A stretch of 64,000 nt of DNA from Microcoleus sp. EPA2 (GCA_020882975.1 JAHRFD010000018.1:56130-120129); one strand, 5' to 3'. Numbered from the stretch's first letter, positions 1 through 8,575 are shown. Notes: generated from the letters alone by a model not told the origin. Made by a program: numbers and translations.

Positions 1-1
1 T

Positions 2-499
2 AATCTAGAAAAATCCCTAGCTAATACTGACGATTTTATCGAGAAACTATATGCAGGTGGCTGTGACGATGCCTTAATTGGAGTTGGAAATAAAGGATAT
101 CTCGCACTGAATTTCATCCGCGACGCATCATCGGCTTATGAAGCTATTTCTACGGCGATTCATGATGTCAAAAGAGTTGTTCAAGGTGTTACTCTAATTG
201 AAGCAGCACCAGATTTGGTTGGTTTGACAGATGCAGCTAAAATTCTGGGGTACACTCAACAGCACATGAAAAATCTCTCGCTCGAAAGCAACTCAAAATT
301 TCCGATTCCTGTTTATGAAGGTGCCCATTCGATCTGGCATTTAGCGGAAATTTTAATTTGGTTGCGCGAAAATCGAATGCACTCAATTGATGATACGCTG
401 TTAGATATTGCTCAAACCAATATGAATATTAACATTGCTAGGAGTTGGCAAAAGATCCATCCTGATACCCAGGAAAGTATCAAGGCGCTGGCTGTTTAG
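2..499 (+). CDS. HTH/DNA-binding regulator-like protein, 5' end outside window
   Basis: The reading frame is open from base 2 to the stop at 497-499, so the gene starts before the window; an internal ATG at 215 gives a 94-residue product but the upstream frame reads as good protein. The visible part begins with an acidic/amphipathic segment containing GGCDDALIG and continues into VGLTDAAKILGYTQQHMKNL, which looks like a MerR/AlpA-type helix-turn-helix used by small DNA-binding regulators and antitoxins, followed by a HLAEILIWLRENR segment. It ends 56 bp before the ATPase gene on the same strand, so it may regulate that pair. Function is inferred from the helix-turn-helix look only. Confidence 0.6.
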   Translation, partial: NLEKSLANTDDFIEKLYAGGCDDALIGVGNKGYLALNFIRDASSAYEAISTAIHDVKRVVQGVTLIEAAPDLVGLTDAAKILGYTQQHMKNLSLESNSKFPIPVYEGAHSIWHLAEILIWLRENRMHSIDDTLLDIAQTNMNINIARSWQKIHPDTQESIKALAV

Positions 500-555
500 T
501 TTGGTTTGTGCGATCGAAGCCGATTTGTTAGCGATGCAATCTAAGGAAAACACCA

Positions 556-1926
556 ATGAAAATTAAAGTCAAAAATCTTGGTGCCCTAAAACAAGCTGAA
601 TTCACCCTGGGCGAGTTGACAATTATTTGTGGTGGCAACAATACCGGAAAGACCTACGCTACCTATGCACTGTTTGGCTTTTTGTTTACTTGGCGGCAGA
701 TTTTGGCGATCGAAATCAACGACAACAAAATTCAGCAACTCCTTGCTGACGGTGTAATCCATCTAGACATACAAGAATATGTCAAACAGGCAGAGCAAAT
801 TGTTTTTAAAGCTTGTCAAGTTTATACACAGCAATTGCCTCAGATTTTTGCAGCACAGGCTAAAAGATTTAAAAAAACAGAGTTTCAGGTAAACCTAGAT
901 ATCAAAAATATTACCTTGGCAAGCCAATTTCAGTCAACACTAGGCTCTGCCAATGTCGAATTATTCTCGATGACGAAAAGAGAAGATAGTAGAGAATTAG
1001 TTGTTACCTTGCTAGTTGAAAAAGAAAAGGCAAAAATCCCCAATGAAATACTTAAAAAAACCATTGCCGATGCACTAAAAAATATTATTTTTGCCGAAAT
1101 TATTCCTCGTCCTTTTATCGCTAGTGCAGAAAGAACTGGTGCAGCTATTTTTCGCAAAGAGTTGAATTTTGCCCGTAATAGATTGCTTGAACAAATGGGT
1201 AAAGGCAACAATAATATCCATCCCATTGAACTCTTATTTAAGGCTTATCAGGACTATGCTTTGCCAATCAAGACAAACGTTGACTTTACGAGAGAACTGG
1301 AAACCATTGTCAAAAAAAGCAGTTTTCTTGCCGAGAAACATCCTGATATACTGGCAGATTTTGCTGACATAATCGGCGGCCAATACACTGTTACCCGTAA
1401 TGATGAACTTTATTATGAGCCGAATGGTAAAAGGCTCAAGCTTTCTATGGATGAAAGTTCTAGTGCTGTGCGTTCTCTATTAGACATCGGTTTTTACCTA
1501 AAACATGAGGCTCAAATTGGCGATTTACTGATGATAGATGAACCAGAATTGAATCTACATCCTGAAAACCAGCGCCGCGTCGCACGTCTATTTGCTCGCT
1601 TGGTAAATCTTGGTATTAAGGTTTTTATCACTACCCACAGCGATTACATTATTAAAGAACTGAATACGTTGATTATGCTTAACCATGACAAACCTCATCT
1701 GAAGCGAATTGCTGAAGAAGAAGGTTATCGAGAAGTAGAACTAATTTCGTCTAACAAAATCAAAGTTTATATTGCGGAAGAGGCAGGGAAGACAAAAACA
1801 AATAAATGTCAAACTCTTACACCAGCGGATATCGATCCAGAAATGGGTATTGAAGCCCGCAGTTTTGATACAACTATTGAAACGATGAATAGGATTCACG
1901 AAGCGATTGTCTGGGGTGAGGATTGA
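556..1926 (+). CDS. ABC/OLD-like AAA ATPase of a two-gene module
   Basis: A 456-residue P-loop ATPase of the AAA15/AAA_21 (OLD/RecF-like) type. Walker A is GGNNTGKT at residues 26-33, close to the N terminus as in this family. Near residues 300-310 a serine-rich stretch (DESSSAVRSL) matches the ABC signature position, followed by Walker B LLMIDEPELNLHP and a switch histidine in TTHSDYI. There is no TOPRIM or nuclease domain in the chain. A ribosome site (aaggaa) precedes the ATG. The stop codon overlaps the start of the next gene by one base, so the two are translationally coupled. ATPases of this class with a separate nuclease are typical of phage-defence systems (PARIS, Septu). The role here is inferred. 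Confidence 0.85.
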   Translation: MKIKVKNLGALKQAEFTLGELTIICGGNNTGKTYATYALFGFLFTWRQILAIEINDNKIQQLLADGVIHLDIQEYVKQAEQIVFKACQVYTQQLPQIFAAQAKRFKKTEFQVNLDIKNITLASQFQSTLGSANVELFSMTKREDSRELVVTLLVEKEKAKIPNEILKKTIADALKNIIFAEIIPRPFIASAERTGAAIFRKELNFARNRLLEQMGKGNNNIHPIELLFKAYQDYALPIKTNVDFTRELETIVKKSSFLAEKHPDILADFADIIGGQYTVTRNDELYYEPNGKRLKLSMDESSSAVRSLLDIGFYLKHEAQIGDLLMIDEPELNLHPENQRRVARLFARLVNLGIKVFITTHSDYIIKELNTLIMLNHDKPHLKRIAEEEGYREVELISSNKIKVYIAEEAGKTKTNKCQTLTPADIDPEMGIEARSFDTTIETMNRIHEAIVWGED

Positions 1927-2507
1927 TGTCTGATATTGCGATCCTCAAAGAGATGATTCAAGAAAGTGCTACAGTTCCATTGGAAGAACACAAAGGTAAA
2001 AAGCAAGTTACACTCAAAGAGCCTCCGCCTGCTGACTATTCTGTAACGATTGATGGAATGCCTGATGATGCTCAAGTTATTGTCATTAAAGCCGATGCTT
2101 TCCCAGCACCAACCAAGATTTTCACGAGTTCAAAAGGTCAGTGCAAACGCGCAGATTTTGTGATTATTGCTGATACTCCTACAGAAAAAATCATCTTTTG
2201 TATTGAGATGAAGAAAAAGAAAGACCAGAATACAAAAATTATCCAGCAACTAACGGGTGCAAAATGCTTTGTTGACTATTGTAAGGAAATCGGCAAAGCA
2301 TTTTGGCATCAACAAAACTTCCTTGATGCTTATGAATATCGTTTTGTCAGTATCGGTCATATTAGCATTTCCAAAGGAAAAACACGCAATAATCGCTCAA
2401 CTGAGACTAATGACCGTTTAACTGAGATTCATGACCGTCCTGATAGGATGCTGAAAATTAGTAGACCCAATAAACTTCAGTTCAATCATTTAATCTACGG
2501 GAGATAG
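1926..2507 (+). CDS. Small PD-(D/E)XK-like nuclease partner of the ATPase
   Basis: A 193-residue protein starting at the ATG that overlaps the ATPase stop (TGATG); a TTG one codon earlier is less likely. The core reads KRADFVIIAD, then about 10 residues, then IIFCIEMKKKK, giving the D...(E)xK order of a PD-(D/E)XK nuclease (D77, E94, K96) with predicted beta strands around each. After it, IIQQLTGAKCFVDYC looks like the following helix. The N-terminal 70 residues are not recognised. The C terminus is basic and contains two similar TETNDRLTEIHDRP units. I know no named family for it. Position and overlap suggest it is the effector controlled by the ATPase. Confidence 0.65.
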   Translation: MSDIAILKEMIQESATVPLEEHKGKKQVTLKEPPPADYSVTIDGMPDDAQVIVIKADAFPAPTKIFTSSKGQCKRADFVIIADTPTEKIIFCIEMKKKKDQNTKIIQQLTGAKCFVDYCKEIGKAFWHQQNFLDAYEYRFVSIGHISISKGKTRNNRSTETNDRLTEIHDRPDRMLKISRPNKLQFNHLIYGR

Positions 2508-2575
2508 ATAGTGTGGTGAACGTCAAAATCAGCGCTTCGGGACTTAGCTTTTACTTTTCAAACAACTTTTCACCT

Positions 2576-3052
2576 TTACCCTTTTCTCCTTTCAACCTTA
2601 AAAACATCCTCAATACTTTTCCCAGCCGTTTTATCCTCCCAGCCCATCGCCATCAAGAAACTCTCAGCAGACTGAGTTTCCACCACATCAACTCCCCATT
2701 CTCCGGTTTGCAGCGCTTCAGGATCGTCACTCAATGGCGGAGTCTTCTTGAATCCAGCTAAAATCAAAACATCAGGAAAAGAATCATCAACTTTCCCTTG
2801 ACTCTTTCGCTTATTCACCAAAGCTTCAGCACAAAATTCCCCAACTTGAGGCGGAGCAAAATCATGAGTAGAAAATAAAATTTCTACCATCCAATGAGCG
2901 TGCTTTAATTGACGACACTTAATCTCAGGATATTGGCTTAAACCCTCAGCAAATACCAGAGTCAAATCTTCCCGACTTAAGGCCGGAAAAACACCCTCTG
3001 GCATATCAAAATTATGAGAAAGTAACATCCGCCCGGTTCCAGATTCAGTCAT
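2576..3052 (-). CDS. Conserved small protein of the PE cluster (DUF2656-like)
   Basis: A 158-residue soluble protein whose start lies 8 bp after the stop of the CpeF-like gene, so it should be the last gene of that unit. The N terminus GRMLLSHNFDMPEGVFPALS and later QLKHAHWMVEILFSTHDF look like the cyanobacterial family I recall as DUF2656, often near phycobilisome genes; the family name is from memory. No signal peptide or membrane segment is visible. It is convergent with the nuclease gene, leaving 68 bp between the stops. A role in phycobiliprotein maturation is only guilt by association. Confidence 0.6.
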   Translation of the reverse strand: MTESGTGRMLLSHNFDMPEGVFPALSREDLTLVFAEGLSQYPEIKCRQLKHAHWMVEILFSTHDFAPPQVGEFCAEALVNKRKSQGKVDDSFPDVLILAGFKKTPPLSDDPEALQTGEWGVDVVETQSAESFLMAMGWEDKTAGKSIEDVFKVERRKG

Positions 3053-3060
3053 ATTTTTAA

Positions 3061-3945
3061 TTACTTAATTTGAGAAATTGCTAACTTAATTACACCTTGA
3101 ATCGCCACTTCCGATTCCTTGGCTAAGGCTGTTTGTAGCGGCTCGATCGCACTTCGATCGCCTACTTTCATCAAAGACAAAGCCGCCGCCCTGCGAGTTT
3201 CCCCATCACCGGTATCCAGTAACTCAATCAGGTTGGGGATTGCAGGCTTATAAGCCAGATTTCCTAAAGCCGCCGCCGCCTCACAACGCACATCCACATC
3301 CACATCCGTCAGAGACTTAACCAAAATCTCAAATAACTCCGCTTTGGGCTCTTCCTGTGCGACTTTGGCGATCGCCCCTACCACCGCACTGCGCACCACA
3401 GGCGAATCAGAAGCTATGGCTTGATACAAATACTCCTTCGCCTCCGCCCCAATAAACGCCAACGCCCAAGCCGCATGACCGATCGTACTTTCCGGCACAT
3501 CCTTAGATGCTAAAATATCCAACAAAGCCTGCACAGAAGGTTCACCAATCCTCGCCAGCGCCCCAATCGACGAACCCTTAACCACCGTATCCTCATCATT
3601 CAACAAAGCATGAATTAAATGAGGAACCGCAGTTGGATCTGCAATCAAAGTCAAAGTTTTAGCCGCCGCCCGTCGCACCACGGGATTAGCATGATTTGCC
3701 AAACCATCCAACAAAAAAGGAGTCGATGCTTCACCAATTTCGGCCAAAGTTTCCGCGAAACGCAGTCTAGTCATCCCCCGCGTATCTCCCAAACATTCAA
3801 CCAACCGCTGCAAAATTTCCCCATCATCAGGATCGAAAGTATCTAAATCTATTTGTTCAGTAACTTCTCGCAGAAAAGCATCTGTTTCTGCATGAGCCAA
3901 TAAAATTGGATCGTCCTGAGATTGAACACCAGCATTCACCATCAT
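3061..3945 (-). CDS. cpeF: HEAT-repeat phycoerythrobilin lyase, CpeF/MpeV type
   Basis: About 294 residues, built of HEAT/PBS-lyase repeats from about residue 55 to the end (units such as NPVVRRAAAKTLTLIADPTAVP and DVRCEAAAALGNLAYKPAIP). The central ESTIGHAAWALAFIGAEA matches what I recall as characteristic of CpeF/MpeV, the lyase for the doubly attached phycoerythrobilin on PE beta Cys-48/59. The start is taken at the ATG 6 bp inside the longest frame, behind an aggtg ribosome site, rather than at the GTG further up. It lies 6 bp downstream of a small unknown gene. The alternative is another member of the E/F-type lyase or chaperone group. Confidence 0.7.
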   Translation of the reverse strand: MMVNAGVQSQDDPILLAHAETDAFLREVTEQIDLDTFDPDDGEILQRLVECLGDTRGMTRLRFAETLAEIGEASTPFLLDGLANHANPVVRRAAAKTLTLIADPTAVPHLIHALLNDEDTVVKGSSIGALARIGEPSVQALLDILASKDVPESTIGHAAWALAFIGAEAKEYLYQAIASDSPVVRSAVVGAIAKVAQEEPKAELFEILVKSLTDVDVDVRCEAAAALGNLAYKPAIPNLIELLDTGDGETRRAAALSLMKVGDRSAIEPLQTALAKESEVAIQGVIKLAISQIK

Positions 3946-3951
3946 AGTCAC

Positions 3952-4218
3952 CTAATTATTAGTAGTTATAGCAGCCAATTGAGCGCGGAGACTCTCAAGT
4001 CCAGCATCAATTTGAGCCAGTTCGGGCTCAATTTGAGCCAGAGCTGGTTTCTGGGGTAGCTTTGCCTTTTTGGCCGCAGCGATTGTCTCAGTCACCAAAC
4101 GTTCCCGATATCGCTCAAATTCCGCAATCACTTCCACCAATTCTTCAGGATTTATCTGTGTTGAATCCTCGACCGATTCATCAATATCAGATGGTGTTAA
4201 TTCTTCGTTTTCAGACAT
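3952..4218 (-). CDS. Small acidic/helical protein upstream of cpeF
   Basis: An 88-residue protein beginning MSENEELTPSDIDE. A frame extending 18 residues further upstream has no good start context and an unlikely composition. The N-terminal 30 residues are very acidic; the rest is helical and probably coiled coil (EFERYRERLVTETIAAAKKAKLP, then a segment ending GLESLRAQLAAI). Its stop is 6 bp before the CpeF start, so the two are co-transcribed. I do not recognise a family. A helper role in lyase function is possible from position only. Confidence 0.6.
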   Translation of the reverse strand: MSENEELTPSDIDESVEDSTQINPEELVEVIAEFERYRERLVTETIAAAKKAKLPQKPALAQIEPELAQIDAGLESLRAQLAAITTNN

Positions 4219-4290
4219 AGTTTTGATATTTTGATAACAGGTGAAAAAAAATCGGCGATCGCGTCTAATCAAACAAATTAAATTTCCGTA

Positions 4291-4347
4291 GGGGCGGGTT
4301 TTACCAACAATAATTGCCCAAGACCAATCATCTCATAAACCCGCCCC
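4291..4347. repeat. 57-bp inverted-repeat element, copy 1
   Basis: Arms ggggcgggttt (4291-4301) and aaacccgcccc (4337-4347) bracket a spacer resembling that of the copy at 6022-6078 (shared acaataattgcc). It lies between the cpeS stop and the small gene upstream of cpeF, where the hairpin could act on the transcript. Confidence 0.85.
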
Positions 4348-4371
4348 CACCAAACCCTAAATCGCTTTAAC

Positions 4372-4974
4372 TCAAACCACAGCCGCCCCAGAAACCCTCA
4401 AGCGATTGCGTTCCAACATCTCTTCTAAAACAGACTGAGAAATACAACGACGCTCAGAACAGTAGGCCATTTGTTTAACCCCATTGCTCATTTGAACGGT
4501 CATCACCCGTACCCGAAAATGATCGTTAATAAACCAACAGCGTTCCTGTCCTTGATTTGTCTCATATTCCGTCTCAATAGTCAACACCCCATCCTCAGCA
4601 AAATTGTAAATACCAATTACCGGAATGCCTTCCACATAACCGCGATTTCGCAGAAACTTGCCCATCTTTGGGTTATTGGGATTGGGTACATCGATCAGAA
4701 TTGCAGCATAATTTTGGTTCGGGGTAGCATCATCCAAATTATCCTGCCACATGAAACTGCATCCCCCGCTCACTAAAGCGGGATCTACATTCTGCTGTTG
4801 ACAAACTTCTAAGACTCTGGGATCATCTATTGACAAGACATCAATGATGACATTAGATTCTCCCGACTCATCAGCAGCAGCAGTATCAAAATTATGGACT
4901 GTTCGCTGAGTGAACCAAACGCCCTCACTTTTGCGAAAGAAATCCATCATAGTCATCGGTGGTGTTAGCAGCAT
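4372..4974 (-). CDS. cpeS: CpeS-type phycoerythrobilin lyase
   Basis: A 200-residue member of the CpcS/CpeS lipocalin-fold lyase family, which attaches bilins to Cys-82-type sites; CpeS attaches phycoerythrobilin to PE beta Cys-82. The family N terminus is clear (MDFFRKSEGVWFTQRTVHNF), followed by the beta strands VIDVLSIDD, GCSFMWQDN, GVLTIETEYETNQGQERCWF and RVRVMTVQMSNG. In-frame ATGs at 4974, 4956 and 4950 are all possible; the internal ones match the usual family start better. It is transcribed toward the CpeF unit across the 57-bp hairpin repeat. The S-type assignment is firm; the exact target subunit is inferred. Confidence 0.85.
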   Translation of the reverse strand: MLLTPPMTMMDFFRKSEGVWFTQRTVHNFDTAAADESGESNVIIDVLSIDDPRVLEVCQQQNVDPALVSGGCSFMWQDNLDDATPNQNYAAILIDVPNPNNPKMGKFLRNRGYVEGIPVIGIYNFAEDGVLTIETEYETNQGQERCWFINDHFRVRVMTVQMSNGVKQMAYCSERRCISQSVLEEMLERNRLRVSGAAVV

Positions 4975-5104
4975 TTCTGTGTCAACTTAGGGAGAGAAAT
5001 CGAGGAAATCCCCTTGTGAAAAGGGAGGGGAGGAGAAACGGATCGAATTTTGGTTAAGAAAATTAACACGCAGGTGATCGCACAACAATCAAATCCTAGG
5101 ATAA

Positions 5105-5977
5105 ATGACACCGGACACTTTGAGCAATTCGATCAATAAATCTTCAAAAACTCTAATGACACTTAATCAACACTCTTTTTTCCTCTCTGAACCGCTGACT
5201 CTCACAGAAGTTTTACAAGCTGTTGAGCAAGGTAAAAGCTTAGCTCAAACTAACCTCCAGGGAATCAACCTCAGCCAGATGGATTTATCCGGGATTGACT
5301 TGAGCGGCACAAATTTAATCGGCGCCAACCTCAGCAAAACCAATTTACAAGGTGCAAATCTCCAAGGAGTTGATTTACGGCGGGCTAGCCTCAGAGATGC
5401 CAATTTGAGTGGAGCCAACTTACAAAGAAGTTATTTTTTTAGGGCAGATTTACAAGGTTGTAATCTAGTCGATGCCAACTTAGAATCAGCTAAATTCAAA
5501 TTAGCATTATACGATCGCCATACGCTGTGGCCAGAAGGATTTAATTACCAAAAGATTGAAGCAATTGGGCCAAAAGCCAGTCTCAGTGGGGCTTTCTTGA
5601 ATACAGCCAATCTCAGAGGAGCCGATTTGAGTTACTGTAATTTGCGAGGTGCTTATCTAAATGGAGCCGATTTAACAGGCGCCAATTTGGAAGGAGCAGC
5701 CTTAAGTGGTGCAACTCTTCAAAATGCTTTACTCACTGGTGCTTATTTGCGGAATGCGATATTAATTGGCGCTGAGTTACAGGGAGCTGATTTACGGGCG
5801 GCTGATTTGACAGGGGCGAATTTAGAACAATTAAAAAGTATTGCTGGCGCTGATTTTAGTTTAGTACAAGGATTGACAGAAGAAGCCAGAGCCATGCTTC
5901 GCAGTCGTAGTTCCAAGGAGTTAGGTACTTGGAACTCTTTCACTCGTAATAATACGGCTCAAAGCCTTGCTTGTTAA
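5105..5977 (+). CDS. Pentapeptide-repeat protein
   Basis: A 290-residue protein with two blocks of A(D/N)LxX pentapeptides (about residues 52-125 and 160-248) that should form a right-handed quadrilateral beta helix. The blocks are split by the common cyanobacterial linker LYDRHTLWPEGFNY. The N-terminal 45 residues contain LTLTEVLQAVEQGKSLAQ; the tail LTEEARAMLRSR is also usual for these proteins. No signal peptide is seen. A second ATG at 5156 could be the true start. It is divergent from cpeS and points the other way from the PE lyase genes, so a shared function is not implied. Biochemical role unknown. Confidence 0.85.
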   Translation: MTPDTLSNSINKSSKTLMTLNQHSFFLSEPLTLTEVLQAVEQGKSLAQTNLQGINLSQMDLSGIDLSGTNLIGANLSKTNLQGANLQGVDLRRASLRDANLSGANLQRSYFFRADLQGCNLVDANLESAKFKLALYDRHTLWPEGFNYQKIEAIGPKASLSGAFLNTANLRGADLSYCNLRGAYLNGADLTGANLEGAALSGATLQNALLTGAYLRNAILIGAELQGADLRAADLTGANLEQLKSIAGADFSLVQGLTEEARAMLRSRSSKELGTWNSFTRNNTAQSLAC

Positions 5978-6021
5978 ATCAATTCCGGTAGATTGATTCT
6001 GGTATAATCCAAATTTCTGTA

Positions 6022-6078
6022 GGGGCGGGTTTTACAAACAATAATTGCCTAAAACCCACAATCTCCTAAACCCGCCCC
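6022..6078. repeat. 57-bp inverted-repeat element, copy 2
   Basis: Same arms and total length as 4291-4347 (arms 6022-6032 and 6068-6078), with a similar spacer. It lies in the 219-bp gap between the convergent pentapeptide gene and pebB, next to a degenerate GC-rich repeat at about 6095-6127 that ends cccctac. Confidence 0.85.
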
Positions 6079-6175
6079 ACCCAAAGACAAGGTGGGGGGT
6101 AGGCACGGACGGGGGCACTACCCCTACAAAGCCCTCGTTTCTTGGAGAATGAAACCGCCCTGGGGGTAGGGGGGT

Positions 6176-6196
6176 TCTTCTTCCTTCTTCCTTCTC
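6176..6196. repeat. Heptamer (cttcctt) array at the pebB 3' end
   Basis: A short pyrimidine tandem array touching the pebB stop codon (6197-6199). The same array abuts two other genes of the cluster (8754-8777 and 9552-9579). This is the STRR type of cyanobacterial short tandem repeat. Confidence 0.75.
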
Positions 6197-6928
6197 CTAT
6201 AAATGCCGTTCCAAATCGAACAAAAAACCGTGAATATATTCCTCCGTCCACTCCTCACCATAGAACCGCAAAAACATCCCCCTGGCAGGATCTTTCGCAG
6301 CACGATAATTGATATAATTCCGTTGAGCTTGAAGAATTTCTGCTAATCTCTGACTATCTGTGACTGGTTGGGCGCGATCGACCAAATCGAGATAAGCTTG
6401 TAGATAATCCTGAAAAGCTGCAAACACCGTAGTTTGCACGGCCTCCGTTTCCTTGGGACGAGTCCACAGAAAAGCCGGAGAAAAGAACTGTTTGGCTTCT
6501 TCAGGAAAATCGCCACCCCAAGGTAAGTCTGTTTGATATTTGTTAAAAATCGGTAAAATTGGATCGGAGTATTGCTGTTGATAAGCGACATCGTGGAAAA
6601 GCGGCTGCATATCTAAAGCAATCAAATGTCCCCCCGGCAAAGTTACTAAATCCGCCCCAAAAAAAGGCAAATCGTAATTTATTTGGGGGAAAATTACAAA
6701 ATTCAGTACCTGAAGAGCATCACCACCCTGAACGTGAGCTGCCCGAATCTGGCGCAGTTTAGAGGATTGGAAAGCATGGCTGGTTGTTACCACCAACTGC
6801 TCTTTTTTTCCTTTCCCAGTGATACATTCTTTCTTTTCAAAACCTGCCGGAATCGGATAAAGAGCTAGGTCTAGTCGTTCCGTTATCAGTGGGATGGCGT
6901 AATCTAAAAAAGGTTGATATAGAGTCAT
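6197..6928 (-). CDS. pebB: Phycoerythrobilin:ferredoxin oxidoreductase PebB
   Basis: A 243-residue ferredoxin-dependent bilin reductase. PebB reduces 15,16-dihydrobiliverdin made by PebA to 3Z-phycoerythrobilin. The family core is visible: [52 protein letters not shown] (shown in parts), then [17 protein letters not shown] and the C-terminal [18 protein letters not shown]. Assignment to PebB rather than PebA follows from the sequence and from gene order: pebA lies immediately upstream, only 7 bp separating its stop from this start, the classic pebAB operon in which intermediate is channelled between the enzymes. Confidence 0.95.
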   Translation of the reverse strand: MTLYQPFLDYAIPLITERLDLALYPIPAGFEKKECITGKGKKEQLVVTTSHAFQSSKLRQIRAAHVQGGDALQVLNFVIFPQINYDLPFFGADLVTLPGGHLIALDMQPLFHDVAYQQQYSDPILPIFNKYQTDLPWGGDFPEEAKQFFSPAFLWTRPKETEAVQTTVFAAFQDYLQAYLDLVDRAQPVTDSQRLAEILQAQRNYINYRAAKDPARGMFLRFYGEEWTEEYIHGFLFDLERHL

Positions 6929-6935
6929 ATTTAAT

Positions 6936-7670
6936 TTATATCGCCCCGGCGGGAATCGCTAAGGGAACAGCATCTTCAAACAAAAACTCGTACAAAAATT
7001 TCTCTGACCATTCATGACCGAAATAGCTGCTGAATAGTCCTGATGCGGGGTCTCTTTCTGCACTATACTGGTCGTAATCTTTCTGTGCTTTCACAATCCG
7101 CTCAACTTCTTGGGGAGTTTTCAGCACTGAAGCTTGCTTTAGCATTTGACAATACAACTGGACGTATTCTTGATAGGCGGGAAACAATTGGTTTACCACT
7201 GTTTCGGCGTCGGTTTTGGCAAAGAGCAAATTTTTGGAAAAATATTGGTTGGCATCATAAAACTTCATTTCTAAGTCTTGTACCAATGCGCTGTATTTAG
7301 TGCGAATTTCGGTCAATGGTTCGATATACTTGTCTATGTAGGGGCGATCGCGGAATAAGGGCTGAAAATCAATCACTACCAAGATTTTCTTTTTCCCAAA
7401 CGCTAAAAAATCAATCCCCAGCAAGGGTAGATCGTAATTATAGTTAGGATAAATGACACTGTTGAAAATTTGCGCCGTTTCCCCAGCATCGATGTAGGTG
7501 TAGCGAATTTTTCGCAATTCTGGGCATTGATAGCACCAACTTTGAATCGTGGCTGGATTTTTGCCTCTTTCGCTCACCACTGATTCCAAACCAGAGGGAA
7601 TGGGACGGCTCTCTAGTGCAAAATTCTTAGACAGTTCTTTTTCTAAAAATTGCTGAAATGGCTTAAACAT
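6936..7670 (-). CDS. pebA: 15,16-dihydrobiliverdin:ferredoxin oxidoreductase PebA
   Basis: A 244-residue ferredoxin-dependent bilin reductase that performs the first two-electron reduction of biliverdin IX-alpha toward phycoerythrobilin. Features include [38 protein letters not shown] with the following [11 protein letters not shown] strand, and the C-terminal [17 protein letters not shown]. It starts at an ATG 326 bp from the divergent phycobiliprotein-like gene, so its promoter lies in that gap. It is the first gene of the pebAB pair. Length is normal for the family. Confidence 0.95.
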   Translation of the reverse strand: MFKPFQQFLEKELSKNFALESRPIPSGLESVVSERGKNPATIQSWCYQCPELRKIRYTYIDAGETAQIFNSVIYPNYNYDLPLLGIDFLAFGKKKILVVIDFQPLFRDRPYIDKYIEPLTEIRTKYSALVQDLEMKFYDANQYFSKNLLFAKTDAETVVNQLFPAYQEYVQLYCQMLKQASVLKTPQEVERIVKAQKDYDQYSAERDPASGLFSSYFGHEWSEKFLYEFLFEDAVPLAIPAGAI

Positions 7671-7996
7671 ATATGATAATTTAGCCCCTTATAGGTTTTC
7701 CCTAAATACAGGATGATAGGCGATCGCCAGAAGTCTCGTCTCTGTTTTGGCTAACAAAGTAATATTTCGTTATGAAACTAAACTGTCGATCGAACTTTTG
7801 TAATAGATATTTCCCATAATTCCTGTGGACTAGGCATGGAGCCTGCCCTTTACAGTTGGGGATAAGTCTAATTAAGACTTTCTACCACATTCCCCGCTAT
7901 GAATCTCATATTCTTAACAAAACTTAACAAATATTTTCATAATTCTAGTCTATAACTTGGATTGTCTCCAACTACCTGAATGTAATTTTAATAACT
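7671..7996. promoter_or_regulatory. Divergent intergenic region pebA / phycobiliprotein-like gene
   Basis: A 326-bp gap between divergent starts must hold promoters for pebAB (minus) and for the phycobiliprotein-like gene (plus). It contains one HIP1 site (gcgatcgc, near 7720) and AT-rich direct motifs (ttaacaaaacttaacaaat near 7914-7932) close to the plus-strand start. I see no gene. No experimentally known operator was recognised. Confidence 0.5.
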
Positions 7997-8575
7997 ATGC
8001 AGTTAAGTGACAGAGCCAAAGAATTAATTCCCAAAGCGAGAATCGTCAGTTTTGCCACTTGGAAAAATCTCTATTCAGAGGAAGTAATTGCAATTTTTCA
8101 AGCAGCAGACAATCGAGGTCAATATCTCACCGACGAAGATTTAGAACGCATTCAAAATCTGGTTCCAGATAATTATTTAATGGTAGCACAAGCTAAATTG
8201 CTGCGAGAGCAAGCTCCTGATTTGGTTGCCAAGGCCAGAGCAAAGGTATTAGCAGAATTTCCGAATATCGCCGAACCAGGCAATGACCTCTATCCTCCGG
8301 CTCGCGCTGAAGCCTGTTGGCGAGATTTCTGGCATTTCCTGCGCTCTGTCACCTATGGAATTGCCGGGAAAAATCCTGAATTCCTGAGCCAGGAAGGACT
8401 CAAAAATATGGAGCTACTTTATCAAGAATTGCGTGTCCCAGTGCCAGCGATGCTCTGTGGATTAGAACAGTTAAAAACAGTGAGTTTACAGCAATTTACT
8501 TCAGAGGATCAGGATTTATTAGGTCTGACTTTTGACCATTTAATCACTGCGTTAAAACAGTTTAGTCAAGTTTGA
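7997..8575 (+). CDS. Orphan phycobiliprotein-like (phycobilisome domain) protein
   Basis: A 192-residue all-helical protein of the globin-like phycobilisome family. The strongest match is around the bilin cysteine: RAEACWRDFWHFLRSVTYGI, with Cys-107 placed as the Cys-82/84 attachment site of phycobiliproteins, preceded by LRLYPP-like residues LYPPA. The C-terminal half VPVPAMLCGLEQLK also matches the family. Unlike real antenna subunits it has no alpha or beta partner beside it and lies alone, divergent from pebAB. It may bind a bilin or act as a scaffold or chaperone in PE assembly. The fold is fairly certain; the function is not known to me. Confidence 0.75.
   Translation: MQLSDRAKELIPKARIVSFATWKNLYSEEVIAIFQAADNRGQYLTDEDLERIQNLVPDNYLMVAQAKLLREQAPDLVAKARAKVLAEFPNIAEPGNDLYPPARAEACWRDFWHFLRSVTYGIAGKNPEFLSQEGLKNMELLYQELRVPVPAMLCGLEQLKTVSLQQFTSEDQDLLGLTFDHLITALKQFSQV

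Noticed and set aside
556..2507. Assignment to PARIS or Septu
   Set aside because: The second protein shows neither a TOPRIM/DUF4435 nor an HNH pattern, so a named system is not claimed.
2513..2761. 82-residue plus-strand frame after the nuclease gene
   Set aside because: Antisense to the DUF2656-like gene, with unlikely composition.
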